Assembly: GCA_030522415.1 (NCBI GenBank)
Contig: CM060109.1
Location: forward strand, 2,301,641-2,365,640
Source: Channallabes apus
Taxonomy: Eukaryota > Chordata > Actinopteri > Siluriformes > Clariidae
Direction: 5' to 3'
Length of the DNA: 64,000 bases
Shown here: piece after piece, positions 34,436-44,688 of the stretch
Numbering within the stretch: position 1 is the first letter of the stretch
Layout of the letters: the number at the start of each line of letters is the position of its first letter
The notes under the pieces: generated by a model
What the model was told of the DNA's origin: nothing
What the model saw: only the letters and a program-made list of their open reading frames with translations
Database searches by the model: none
Program-made: the position numbers and the translations under genes

Positions 34436-36004
34436 ATGCTAGACCTAACAAGTGGCATGGCAGAGGATTTCCCCCTGGAGTTTTTTTGGGGGGGCGCGAA
34501 GACCATCTCGCCCGAGCTGGCGAACTGGCAGGAGAACAGCGAGGAAGAGGAGAACGGCGAGTGGGATTATTGCTGGTTGGAGAACGGCGAGGTAGATCTG
34601 CTCAGGAGCTGGAAATACAACCAGCTGGTAAAACAGGAGCAGGAGCACGGCCGGGAGAGCAGCGAGGAGAGAGAGAGAGACACACCACAGAGCTGGGAGG
34701 GCTGCAGGCTCGCCATTCGGCGGACGCCATTCAGGGGCGACGCGACACGGGGTCACGTGGTTCCCCGCACCGGCCGGAAGAGAAGGGCGAGGAAGCCCAA
34801 GTACGGCGGTGCCGAGGGGGAAAGAAAACCCCAGGCAGAGCAGCAGCAGAGAAAGGAGGAGCTCATGTGGTGGAATCCGGAGCCGGAGCGGGTGAGTGAA
34901 ATGCTGGAGCATATTAAGGAGCTCCAGCAGATGATCCTCCACTTCCGGGATGACCGCGAAGCGGGCTCGGAGCTTTCTCCTCTCTCGCAGACACTCAGCA
35001 GCGAGCTAGCGTGTCAGCAGCCGCTGACCGACGCACCGCCGCCTTCCAGCTTCGAGGACAGCGAGCCAGCGTGTCTACAGCTGCTGTCCGACGCACCCGT
35101 TTTACCGCCGCCTTCCAGCTTCGAGGACAGCGAGCCAGCGTGTCTACAGCTGCTGTCCGACGCTCCCGTTCTGCCGCCGCCTCCCGGTTTCGAGGACAGC
35201 GAGCCAGCGTGTGAGCAGCCGCTGTACGACGCACCTGTTCTGCCGCCGCCTTTCGGCTTCGAGGACAGCGAGCCAGCGTGTGAGCAGCCGCTGTACGACG
35301 CACCTGTTCTACCGCCGCCTTTCGGCTTCGAGGACAGCGAGCCAGCGTGTGAGCAGCCGCTGTACGACGCACCTGTTCTGCCGCAACCTTTCGCCTTTGA
35401 GGACGACGTAGAGCCGTCGTCGAGCGTCGTGCACGCTCCAGAGCCGTCGTTGAGCGTCGTGCACGCTCCAGAGCCGTCGTTGAGCGTCGTGCACGCTCCA
35501 GAGCCGTCGTCGAGCGCAGTGCACGCTCCAGAGCCGTCGTTGAGCGTCGTGCACGTTCCAGAGCCGTCGTCGAGCGCACTGCACGCTCCAGAGCCGTCGT
35601 CGAGCGTCGTGCACGTTCCAGAGCCGTCGTCGAGCGCACTGCACGCTCCAGCGCCGTCTACGAGCGCAGTGACCGCTTCCACGCCGTCTACGAGCGCAGT
35701 GACCGCTCCCACGCCGTCTACGAGCGCAGTGACCGCTCCCACGCCGTCTACGAGCGCAGTGACCGCTCCCACGCCGTCTACGAGCGCAGTGACCGCTCCA
35801 ACGCCTTCGGTGAGCACTTCTCCAGCCCTGCAGCCGCCGAGCACGCTTCAAGCCCTGCAGCCGCAGAGCATGCCTCCAGCCCCGTCACCCAGCCTCCTGG
35901 ATAGGAGGCGAAAGGTAGAACATTGGGTTGGGTGTCCGGGGCCTCCGGTGATGCTCCGGAGGAGCATTTTTTTGAGGGGGGATACTGTGACGGTCAACCC
36001 CTAG
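34436..36004 (+). CDS. single ORF of the non-autonomous LTR element, unknown protein with tandem repeats
   Basis: I do not recognise this protein. It has 522 codons from the ATG at 34436. The frame is also open from an ATG at 34388 inside the LTR (538 codons), so the start is uncertain. Residues 1-75 are acidic (MLDLTSGMAEDFPLEFFWGG, EEEENGEWDYCWLENGEVDL). Residues about 100-160 are basic (RTGRKRRARKPKYGG), followed by a short predicted coiled coil (ERVSEMLEHIKELQQMILHF). Then come six units of 23 residues (consensus EDSEPACEQPLYDAPVLPPP plus FGF), about eight units of 10 residues (PEPSSSVVHA) and five of PTPSTSAVTA. The end, LLDRRRKVEHWVGCPGPPVM, continues through the polypurine tract and stops just inside the 3' LTR. 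There is no gag zinc knuckle and no pol motif. The acidic-basic-coiled coil layout could be a reduced gag-like protein, which is inference. Confidence 0.7.
   Translation: MLDLTSGMAEDFPLEFFWGGAKTISPELANWQENSEEEENGEWDYCWLENGEVDLLRSWKYNQLVKQEQEHGRESSEERERDTPQSWEGCRLAIRRTPFRGDATRGHVVPRTGRKRRARKPKYGGAEGERKPQAEQQQRKEELMWWNPEPERVSEMLEHIKELQQMILHFRDDREAGSELSPLSQTLSSELACQQPLTDAPPPSSFEDSEPACLQLLSDAPVLPPPSSFEDSEPACLQLLSDAPVLPPPPGFEDSEPACEQPLYDAPVLPPPFGFEDSEPACEQPLYDAPVLPPPFGFEDSEPACEQPLYDAPVLPQPFAFEDDVEPSSSVVHAPEPSLSVVHAPEPSLSVVHAPEPSSSAVHAPEPSLSVVHVPEPSSSALHAPEPSSSVVHVPEPSSSALHAPAPSTSAVTASTPSTSAVTAPTPSTSAVTAPTPSTSAVTAPTPSTSAVTAPTPSVSTSPALQPPSTLQALQPQSMPPAPSPSLLDRRRKVEHWVGCPGPPVMLRRSIFLRGDTVTVNP
35010..35400 (+). 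repeat. coding minisatellite, 69-bp units
   Basis: About six units of 69 bp beginning GAGGACAGCGAGCCAGCGTG. The last three are nearly identical, which suggests recent expansion or homogenisation. Confidence 0.92.
35405..35810 (+). repeat. coding minisatellite, 30-bp units
   Basis: First about eight units of the type GAGCCGTCGTCGAGCGTCGT followed by GCACGCTCCA, then five of CCGTCTACGAGCGCAGTGAC followed by CGCTCCCACG. All lengths are multiples of three, so several other frames stay open on both strands. Confidence 0.92.
35973..35985 (+). promoter_or_regulatory. polypurine tract of the LTR element
   Basis: GAGGGGGGATAC, immediately before the 3' LTR, is the expected plus-strand DNA priming site. 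Confidence 0.8.
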
Positions 36005-36341
36005 AGGGCGCCTAACGCCCGTTCTTGGTTTTTGATTTATGTTGTAGTTTGTTTGAGTTCGAGTTAAAGACTTCATTTCCCAGTTTGCCCCTCGGTCAGG
36101 TGACGTAGAAGCTCACCTGAACCGAGGGAAGTTAATGAGTTCACTGGTCTTTATGTTTAGTATAAATAGCCTGGCTGAAGTTCAGTCAGGCGTCTAGCAT
36201 TTGTTGATTGTGGATTAGTTTGTGTTTGGTGAGTTACTTTTATGTAAAGAAATAAAAGACTTTAATGAACCGTCAGCTCGCCTCCTCTCGCATTCATGCC
36301 ACGAACACACACCAGACGCAGACATAAAGGGAATCGTGACA
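35986..36341 (+). repeat. 3' LTR of the 2.26 kb element
   Basis: 356 bp, the same sequence as 34078-34433 as far as I can see. The ORF stop codon lies at its start. Followed by the second GCACC at 36342-36346. Confidence 0.93.
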
Positions 36342-36346
36342 GCACC

Positions 36347-37009
36347 AGTGGAGTTTTAGAGGTATTTTTGACACTGTAGAGGAAGAACTGCACTTTACAC
36401 ATTATTATACCAAGATATGATTTGGTTAAATGCAAATTAGCCAAACATGGGAATGATTTCATAAAAATGGCAAAATAAATCAAATAAATGATTAATTTAT
36501 TCTGGGGTTCCATAATAAACAGTGAATAAACTTTTTTTTGTTACCCTTAATCTTCATATAATGAGTTATAAATAGCTAAACCCAGGGGGATCATTATGTT
36601 ATATTTAAATGCTGTACATCTTGTGGGTATGTCAGCTTTAATAATAGCATGCTAAATTTAATGTTGTGTTTAATTACATGCTGGATTTAAGGGTTAATTA
36701 AGCTGTGTGTCGGCGCCTTAGTGAGCTGTGCTGTGTGTATTTATCTTTTCTCAGGACTACGGGGTAGATTTTAATGAATATTAATCTCAGGTTATGGGGA
36801 ATTGTGAAGGTGAAGTTGGAGGGATGAAGAGCTGTATTGTGCCCTGCCTTCAGTATGCTTTTTCATTAGCAGTAGCATTAGCATTAATTTCTGAAGAAAA
36901 TAGCAGTATTTTTAATAATTAATAATTAAAAAACTTTACTGTACAGAAAAGCTCTCAGTCTTTAAGTTTTAAGTAAAACATTTTTAATAGACCATGTAGG
37001 TGTATGTTC
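36347..37009. other. AT-rich intergenic sequence
   Basis: No gene recognised. The part 36640-36790 has several TAATTA and TTAATTAAG motifs and could be a regulatory element, without proof. Confidence 0.35.
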
Positions 37010-37746
37010 CAGTGGCGACCAGTCAATAAGGGGCGCAGGGGCGCCGCCCCCTTAAAATTTAACATGTAATTATTCATCATAATAATTATTTATTTTAATA
37101 ATGAAATAAAGTAATTCAGTCACAATATTCTGCTGTATTTCTTAATATAATTTATTTACAATTTTAAAAAATCATGTCGGACAAATGCGTGTCTACGTAC
37201 TGTAGGCAACGTACATTTTTGAACAGCATGTGATTTGACCTCTAATTGAATTTTTTCGAATCATCCTTGGGGTGCGTCCCGAACCCTCCCACTTCTGTTC
37301 TAAGTGAATCAATATTGTTTTTGAATATTTGGCCTCATGTGATTGGACCATTCTCAACGAGTCTTATTAACGGTCAACAGATTGTTAGTTAATGTACTGA
37401 ATAGTGATTGATGTGGAAGCCAGATAAATATGAGAGAAAATTCTGTAATTTCTTTTGCTGAAATACCCTTTCGCAAGGCGTTCGGACCAAGAATGAAAAA
37501 AGTTAAAGAACTTGGACCTGATCGACCTGATTTTCTAATTAAGCAGCAGTCACGTGATCACGGCAAGCTTACACTCGGTGCTCTTCCAGAACTTCGCATG
37601 GCAAGCGGAGCTGGAGGACCGGATGGGATGTGAGTCATGTCTTTATTTTATACTGGTAGTAATGATGCTTAATGACCTGATAAATCCTTATTTACAGGTG
37701 ATTATTAAAAGTCACATTTTAATTTTGTTTGCACCAGCCACCACTG
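37010..37746 (+). mobile_element. hAT element, internally deleted, with 8-bp TSD
   Basis: Ends CAGTGGCGACCAG and CCAGCCACCACTG are inverted repeats. The flanking 8-mers are GTATGTTC (37002-37009) and GTATATTC (37747-37754), one mismatch, typical of an aged hAT insertion. A + strand frame at 37430-37633 reads FAEIPFRKAFGPRMKKVKEL and GPDRPDFLIKQQS, like the N-terminal region of ZMYM-like hAT transposases. The catalytic part is missing. Confidence 0.88.
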
Positions 37747-37779
37747 GTATATTCCTTATTCCTCGTTCAAACACCATAA

Positions 37780-38060
37780 GAAGGAAAAGTATGCATGTTC
37801 TCTCTGTGTTTGTTGGGTTTCCTCAGGGTTTTCCAGTTTCCTCCTACAGTCCAGAGACATGTGCTATATGCTAATTGGTGTTTCTAAATTACACATATTG
37901 TATGATTGTGTGTGAATACTGTATGCTTGTGCCCTGTGATGGGTTGGAATCTCATCCAGGATCTGCTCCATCTACTGCCCTTGGCTCGCTGGGATATGCT
38001 CCAGGCCCATTATGGATGGATGGATAGATGGATGAATTGATGGATGAATTGATGGATTCT
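37780..38060 (+). mobile_element. old SINE of the 57.8-kb family, ending in GGAT repeats
   Basis: Shares TTTGTTGGGTTTCCTC, the TCCAGAGACATG block, the GCCCTGTGATGGGTTGG block and ATGGATGGATGGATAGATGG at its end, with the order reversed relative to the copy at 57773-58127 (opposite strand). Strongly diverged. Confidence 0.6.
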
Positions 38061-38379
38061 AAGCACATGTTTTAAAACAGGACATCTATTAAAGTCCATC
38101 TGTAGAAAGCTTCCAAATACCTTAAATGTGAAGTGATATGGAGTGGTGGAGAAAGACTGAAGATGGAACTAGAGCCAATAAGAGCGATTAAAAAGGAAAG
38201 GTTATCCCTGTGGCAGTGACCCTTCAGCTGAAAGAGTGTTTCCATCAGACTGATGGAGTGATAACATCAGTGTGAGGCGCACAGAGCTCAGCCCTGTCTC
38301 TGTTAACACCTCGTTCTCACCAGCTTGATAAAGTCGACTTACACACACTGACTGCCTGACAAGTACCCTGCTGGATCGA
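38061..38379. other. intergenic, no recognised element
   Basis: No gene or repeat family seen. Confidence 0.35.
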
Positions 38380-38399
38380 TCTCTCTCTCTCTCTCTCAC

Positions 38400-38467
<68 letters not shown>
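38380..38467. repeat. (CT)n(GT)n compound microsatellite
   Basis: CT units at 38380-38397 followed by about 66 bp of GT. Confidence 0.97.
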
Positions 38468-38468
<1 letters not shown>

Positions 38469-39274
38469 TAGATAAAGACATGTCTGTTTGCTGAAGCTTT
38501 CACAGCAGGAAGCTACACCATTGGTCTCCCAGTACAGTACATTTATATAAACATATATTGTTTAAACAGTAATATGTAATTGGACAGAAAACATCTGTAC
38601 TTCTGTCCAAACTCCAGATTTGATGATATTTATAGAAAGAAAGAAATATGGGGAAAAGACTGAAATTAAATCAAATGTAATGAAAGCAAAAAGCACAGGA
38701 AAGAAAATGAAGAAATGATGGTTGGATGGTACAGACGCACATTGCAGTCATGAAAGAAGTGCTTATCTTAAACTTATGACTCAGACGGGTGAGAACTGCA
38801 GCCAGGACCAGGAGAGGTGAAAGGATAATTAATTACTTATTTGGGGACTAAGCAAGAGACGGTGTCGTCGCACTACATCCCTACACTACTTAATTCAGGA
38901 TCGAGTTCAAAATCAGAAATCTCACTTTTATTGCAGTCTGTTTGTAATCTTGGAAAGGTTCGCGTACAATTCGGCTTCGTTCTCCAGGTTACAAACAAGG
39001 TTCCCCGCTGGGATTACGAGACAAAGACTTGCGAATTCCACTACATCTGCCATCGTAATCGCTCATTACATTGTGCCAGGATGAGCTAAGCTTTCCAGCG
39101 TATGACTTTATACCTTCGCAATTTCTACCAGACTGTAAGAAGCTTTCACATCAATCTCGAGTGTCGGCTTTCAAACACCCTCTGAGAGCTGAAATCTGTC
39201 TCGACACCTCCTGATGTTGAACCACGTCCTCTGCCAGAAATACTCCAGGCCTGTTATTATAGAGTTTATTCATT
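38468..39274. other. intergenic, no recognised element
   Basis: An open frame at 38841-39089 shows no family motif and no splice context, so it is not called a gene. Confidence 0.35.
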
Positions 39275-39462
39275 TAGATGAAATTATTTGTCACATCTAC
39301 TGTACCTCGCAGCACAGTGATTCTTTTTTCTTTGCATATCCCATTTAGGAAGCTGTGGTTATGTGCAGGGTCAGCCAGGATACAGATGCGGCTCAGGCTT
39401 TTGAACCCTCTACCTTCCAATCAGTAACCCAGAGTCTTAAACATTTAAGCCACCATTGACCC
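39275..39462 (-). mobile_element. degenerate SINE of the 7.7-kb family
   Basis: Shares TTTGTCACAT, CAGCACAGTG, TGCAGGGTCAGCCAGGATAC and AAGCCACCATTGACCC with the SINE at 7669-7907, in the same orientation. Confidence 0.65.
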
Positions 39463-39892
39463 TTTTATGCCCATAAACTGTGTACAGCAGGTTTGTTGTT
39501 GCTTTTGATATTTGATTAAGATGTTAAGTAACACACATCAGTGGATTATATACAGCGTTGTCTGCATTATGGGGAATTCTCTTGTCTAAGGTAGGACTAC
39601 TCACTCAAAATAAAATAAAAACATAAACCTAAATCATGTGGTCTACAACCGTAAACTACCCTGTACAGCCTCAAAATCCAGTTCTTCTCAGACAGGAGTG
39701 AATGATCTGGTCTACTGGAATCTCATGAGAACAGTGTATAAGTACAAAAGAAGACAAAAAACAATACAATAGTAATATAATAATAATAATAATAATAATA
39801 ATATACTTCCAAACAAATTGCCCTAGACAAAAATGTAAGATATTGTAAGTACTGTATGTTGTAAGATATTGACTGGTTCACTGGGTGCAGCT
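39463..39892. other. intergenic with short (AAT)n
   Basis: AAT tract at about 39778-39801. Nothing else was recognised. Confidence 0.5.
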
Positions 39893-40830
39893 CTAACAGC
39901 AGCAGGAGAATGACCTTCGATTTCGCTCCTTCAGACACTTAGGATGTAACAGTCTATTCCTGTAGGAGCTGCTCAGAGATGTAACTGTTTCATACAGAGG
40001 GTGAGAGTCATTGTCCAGCAGTGATGATGAGCTTACGTAGGTAGCATCCTCCTTTCTCCCACCTCCTGTACAGTGTCCAGGGGAATCCCCAGAACTGAGC
40101 CCGCCTTGCTTATCAGCTTGTCCGGTCTCTTCCTGTCTCCAGTAGAGATGCTGCTGCACCAGAAGACCACTCTATAGATGATGGCTGAGGCCACTGCAGA
40201 GTAAAAAAAAAAAAAAAAGGTCTTCAGTAGTGTTTCTTGCACTCCCAAAGACCTCAGTCTACCTGGGCAGAATCAGCTCCATCCATTCCCTTAAATTGCA
40301 TCTGTCTTGTCTGAACAGTCCAGTTTGCTGTGTAGATGAACCCCCAGGTATTTATAAGAGAACACTCTTTCAAGGTCCTTTCTTTGAATGTTCACTGGTG
40401 ATAGAAATGTTTGTTTATGCCTGCAGAAGTGCACCACCAGTTCTTTGGTCATTCCAGCATTTATCTGGAGGCAGTTCCATTGACAACAGTCCAAAAAGTT
40501 CTGAGTCAGCCCGAGGTACTCCCTGTGATCATTCTCAGGCCGATGATGGCAGAGCCGTCAGAGAACTTCAGCAGGTGACAAGTTGCTAAGCTGAACATGA
40601 AGTCTGCAGTGTAGATGGTGAACAGGAAGGACCAGGATCATTACCTGTAGGGCTCCAGGGTCTCAAGTCCTCACATACTGAGGTCGATTTGTGGGGTAAT
40701 CCAGTATCCAAGGAGATAGATGATGGTCCACTCTCACATACTCCAGCTTATCCCTCAGAAGGGAGTACGTTGGATGGTGTTAAAAGCACAAGAAAAGCCA
40801 AAAAACATGTCTCTCACAGTGCTCCCTTTC
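39893..40830 (-). pseudogene. non-LTR reverse transcriptase C-terminal relic
   Basis: The - strand fragments read AFNTIQ (DFSSAFNTIQ-type block, about 40770), FLFTIYTADFMFS (about 40630), TKELVVHFCRHKQTF and LERVFSYKYLGVHLHSKLDC (40490-40300), then DKLISKAGSVLGIPLDTVQE and RNRLLHPKCLKERNRRSF (40140-39900). This is the order seen at the end of Jockey-superfamily LINE ORF2 proteins (KTKE...V..F, YKYLG, LD.L...AGS..G, R..SF.PRAI). Many frameshifts; inactive. Confidence 0.72.
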
Positions 40831-42394
40831 AGCCATGAAAAAGCTCTATTATGGAGAATGCAATTTTATAAATAGAAATTATAAATAGATTTTTTTTTTT
40901 TGCTAAATGTTTCATTACACATATCATAATATAATACATTTAGTGAAAAGTGAAATTATTAACATGCAGTTTAATAATTGACCCTTTATTAATTAAACAA
41001 ATACTTAATTTTTTATTGTTGTTCTGCAATAATAATATTTAATCTAATAGTCACCAATAATGTTTTCAATTGTAAAAAAAAATTAAACCTGTTGTAATTT
41101 CTGTTTTCTGTTGAAATATCACCAGGTAAACGATGTGAGCTCCCTGAAGACATACTGTAGCTCATTCGTGTTTCGTGGTTGTAAATGTCACTGAATTTGT
41201 TGACGGGACCATGATTAAATACATCTGTGGGTCAGGGTAGGTGCACACGCCTGATTTACACGCTTCTGAACTTAATACCACAATCAAACTTTCCTATTAT
41301 AAAGTTTCTTTTGGTTCCAGGAGGGAGAGTTCTGTGGACACAAGGGCAGGTGCGGATGGAAAATGCAACAACCGTTGCGTGTGTGTGAGAGGGTAACACC
41401 AAACCTTTCATATACAAAACATACTTAGTATTTTACAGTTTCTTGACTAACCACCAGCAAAATCCCAATAGAGTCCCATGTTAAAAGATCCAGCTTTAAA
41501 ACAGAAATAAACATGTTTGCAGCCTGTTAGAATAAATAAATACTGTTTCGATCTCTATAGCTAGATTTCCCATTAATAACTCTGCGTCCAAGCATGAATA
41601 TGGGTGTGGACTATTTGAGTGACATCTAAGTTGGAGGTGTCAAATTGCTAGCTGTCTGCTATGCATGACTTTAGCTAGCCAGCTAACTGAAGAGTACAGA
41701 CAGACTTTAGTAACTTTAGCATATACATTCACGTTAGCCTTAGCATTTTAGTTAAGCTAAAGCTGAACTAGCTAGCTGGTGGTAACAGATGTAAGTAGGT
41801 GTGACCAACAGACAGGCCACCCATGTTCACGCCACCCATGTGCCCATTTGTTGATTATACCTGGGAATGGCTGCGTTTCAAAACCTCTCCTCAGAAAACC
41901 TAAGGGTGATGTCGCTAAGGGTTTGTCCAGGTCGTATACTGTCTATGGCATTAGACTTTTTCACTGTATGAAAATAAAATTATGACTGCATTCAAGCACT
42001 GCAAACTAGTGGTCTGAAGACAGCTGAACTGTAAACGGCCTCTGTGTTTGGGGGCGATACTGTAGGAACCACTGATCTGAAAGAACCAGAACCCACCATC
42101 GTTCTCCTGGAAGATGAGCTGAGGCCTTGGTTCAGTACTATAAGTCTCACTAGTTATAAAGAGATGTACAAACCTCCACAGTATTACACCATTACACAAA
42201 CAATGATGTTGTCTATACACTGAAACTAGATTGTTAAATAACCGTACTTGAGTCAGATTGTATTTCGTTTAAATGACTTTAATGAATTTCAAATTAAGCT
42301 GTTTGGTGGAGGGAGGATCATCGACTAATATACAAGAAATTCCAAGTGGCATAAGTGTTTCCTTATCAGTAATATATCGTGGGTTTACAGAATC
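40831..42394. other. intergenic, unassigned
   Basis: AT-rich with GCTAGC/AGCTAGCTGG-rich sequence at 41640-41780. No gene recognised. Confidence 0.35.
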
Positions 42395-42540
42395 AAAGAA
42401 ACGTAATGTAACGTGTGAGAAAATGTGTATGAATCAGAATGATCAGCTCGTCCCTGATGAACCAGCCGAGGGCAACAGTGTTTACCGAAAACTCCCTGAG
42501 GTGGTAAATGGGGCGTATCGCCACCGATCTTAGCAAAGTC
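42395..42540 (+). repeat. L2-type 3' tail fragment
   Basis: GTCCCTGATGAACCAGCCGA, GGGCAACAGTG and ACTCCCTGAGGTGGTAA match, in reverse order relative to other copies, the family segment GATGAGCAAGC...GACGG.GGCAAGGAAAAACTCCCTGAG.TGG.AA. Confidence 0.55.
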
Positions 42541-43664
42541 AGAGTCAGAGGTACTTTGGTCGTCGATTTCCTGCCGTGTGTGTATACTCGGATAACGACC
42601 GAAGAGCAAGTAAATTGCCGAAGTGTGCTGTATCAATAGCTCTGCTTAACTGTGCATATGAGTGTTTCATGAGTGTTGTGTCCAGATTATCATCACATTG
42701 TAATGCAAATGTGCTGATATTTTGTCTTATTCATTCATTTATTTGGATGTATTAATGTTATTACTTTATGTTTTAATCTATAGTATGCATGTATGTGTTA
42801 TTACTGTATACCCAACCATACCAAAAACACACGCTACAGCAGTTGGATATACACCCTCTCTCTCTCAACTGGACATACACACACTCTCTCTCTCTCTCTC
42901 TATTTTAGTAGTATTTGTTGACTTCTATTGCAGAACCCTGCACTGTGAGCATAGAAGGACATGGATTCCAATATATGTCCGTATTATGGACCAATTTGAA
43001 CTCTTTATGTACCACATGAAGATCATGCTGGATTTACATTTCAGAAGGGAAATTGACCAACAATGTTCTGATATTATGAAATAATTGACCAATAAACTCT
43101 GTAAGAGCTTAGTCTACACAATTAAGCCCTAAAAATGTAACAATAAACTCTTGAAATGTATACAATATATTGTAAAAATTACAAAAAAATAGATTTTAAA
43201 TGTGAATGTACTAAAATGTATATACTGTAAATTAAGAATAAAGCACGTAAGCCCAGTATTTTGTGCATAAAACTTGGCCCTTAAGCCTCTGAACCCACAG
43301 CCAATAAAATGATATACACCATCTTCATGAAGAATTAGTGTTTTTGAAGGAATATTCACAGCAATCTAAATAGTTGCATATTGACTTACATAAGATCTAA
43401 TGGATAATAAAGGATTAATGCAGAGAATGAACTGATAATGAGTGAATGATTATACCTGTGCCTAGTTCATTGACATCGCCCTTAGTTGCAAGGAAAATTT
43501 CCCAAGATGAAGATGAATTTTGTTCTTTGGAACTAAAGGAACCATGAAATATCCTAACAAAACAGTAAATTCATTACAACAAGGAGAATATTAAAATGTA
43601 ATCCGCTTATCCGGGGTATTTACTGGACATTATTAAGAAACTTCACCATGGAAAGCTCTTTAGC
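42541..43664. other. intergenic, unassigned
   Basis: Short CT tract at about 42880-42901. No gene recognised. Confidence 0.35.
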
Positions 43665-43690
43665 ATGGACACACACACGGACACACACGG

Positions 43691-43717
<27 letters not shown>
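43665..43717. repeat. CA microsatellite with GGACACACAC units
   Basis: Degenerate CA tract. Confidence 0.9.
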
Positions 43718-43722
<5 letters not shown>

Positions 43723-43938
43723 CATTTTTATCACAATCTTTCACACATGAGCGTGAAGAATACAAATGTTCTTCTCAGACAGATGTCCACTTGTTCGGTG
43801 AGATCCTGTTATTTCTGGTCGTGAAATTCACTACAAAACCTATAAACGTTAGAGCTTGAAATCTTTAACAAAGAGGATAATTTAATTGATGGACCATTAA
43901 ACAAGGACGCCATTGAAATTGTTCACTCAAATCTCTCG

Positions 43939-43948
43939 TCATCATCAT

Positions 43949-43979
<31 letters not shown>

Positions 43980-43985
43980 AGCAGC
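43939..43985. repeat. (CAT)n followed by (CAG)n
   Basis: About nine CAT units run directly into about six CAG units. Confidence 0.95.
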
Positions 43986-44315
43986 CCACCATAAAGAGTT
44001 TCATAGGCTTCAATATGCAGAAAGTGCCTGAGAATTTAACATCAAGGGAGCTGGAGATGAGGATTTAGCTTTTAAACACTCTAGCTTCATTCCCATTTAA
44101 AAAGGACACACTGCAGGACATCAGGACACCCGGTGCTGTACCCCATTCTCCTCTCATAGTCTTTAGGGAAGATATTGAAAGCTCACAGTAATTGTAATTG
44201 TCTTTCCTACAGTAGGTGACCACAAGACTTAAAATTATTTCATGCTTATTACACAAGAAGAAGATTACTATAAACATATTGACAGGATAATTCAAAACAT
44301 AACACAGTTGAGTAG

Positions 44316-44419
44316 GGCCAGGGGTAGCTCAGTGGTTAAGGCATTGGACTCCTGTTCGGAAGATCCCAGGTTCAAACCCCACTGGATAAGAGCGTCTGCC
44401 AAACGCCTAAATGTAAATG
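44316..44419 (+). mobile_element. short tRNA-headed SINE
   Basis: Box A-like GGGGTAGCTCAGTGGTTAAG, box B-like GGTTCAAACCC, then the fish SINE tail GGATAAGAGCGTCTGCCAAA and TGTAAATG. It has the layout of a tRNA but lacks a proper acceptor stem, so it is a SINE rather than a tRNA gene. Confidence 0.78.
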
Positions 44420-44688
44420 AGTAAACTGTGATTTGAAGATAGCGAATAAACCTAGAATCATTGTCTACATACACTATTCACACCAACATGCAGCCTTCAA
44501 ACATGGCCTCCAACTCCCATCAAGCACAATCTCTTTCATCTGCACACCTGATCAAGCAAACCTGAAGTCACAAACATGAGGCAGTGTACAGTATTCATAA
44601 GGGGTGTATTTCAATTCCGGGACGGCATCCTTTGAAGGACGTGGACTACACGGTCTCTAGTTTGTGTCCTTCACTAACTGAAATGGTC
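44420..44688. other. spacer
   Basis: Nothing recognised. Confidence 0.3.

Larger units (their letters stand above)
34078..36341 (+). mobile_element. young non-autonomous LTR retrotransposon with one novel ORF
   Basis: A 2264-bp element with two 356-bp LTRs that show no difference by eye, a 5-bp GCACC target duplication, TG...CA ends, and a purine-rich GAGGGGGGATAC directly before the 3' LTR. The 1552-bp interior holds a single long open frame without protease, RT, RNase H or integrase motifs, so it must rely on another element for movement. Identical LTRs and an intact ORF point to recent insertion. No canonical primer-binding site was recognised after the 5' LTR. Confidence 0.92.

Noticed and set aside
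35014..35844. 276-codon antisense open frame in the LTR element
   Set aside because: It is produced by the 69-bp and 30-bp coding repeats, whose lengths keep every frame open. There is no promoter or start context of its own.
38841..39089. An 82-codon frame as a host exon
   Set aside because: No recognisable family, no convincing splice sites or neighbouring exons.
43939..43985. A coding trinucleotide (CAG) expansion
   Set aside because: No gene around it. Simple intergenic repeat.
44316..44419. A tRNA gene
   Set aside because: Polymerase III boxes are present but the acceptor stem does not pair and the 3' part is a typical fish SINE tail.
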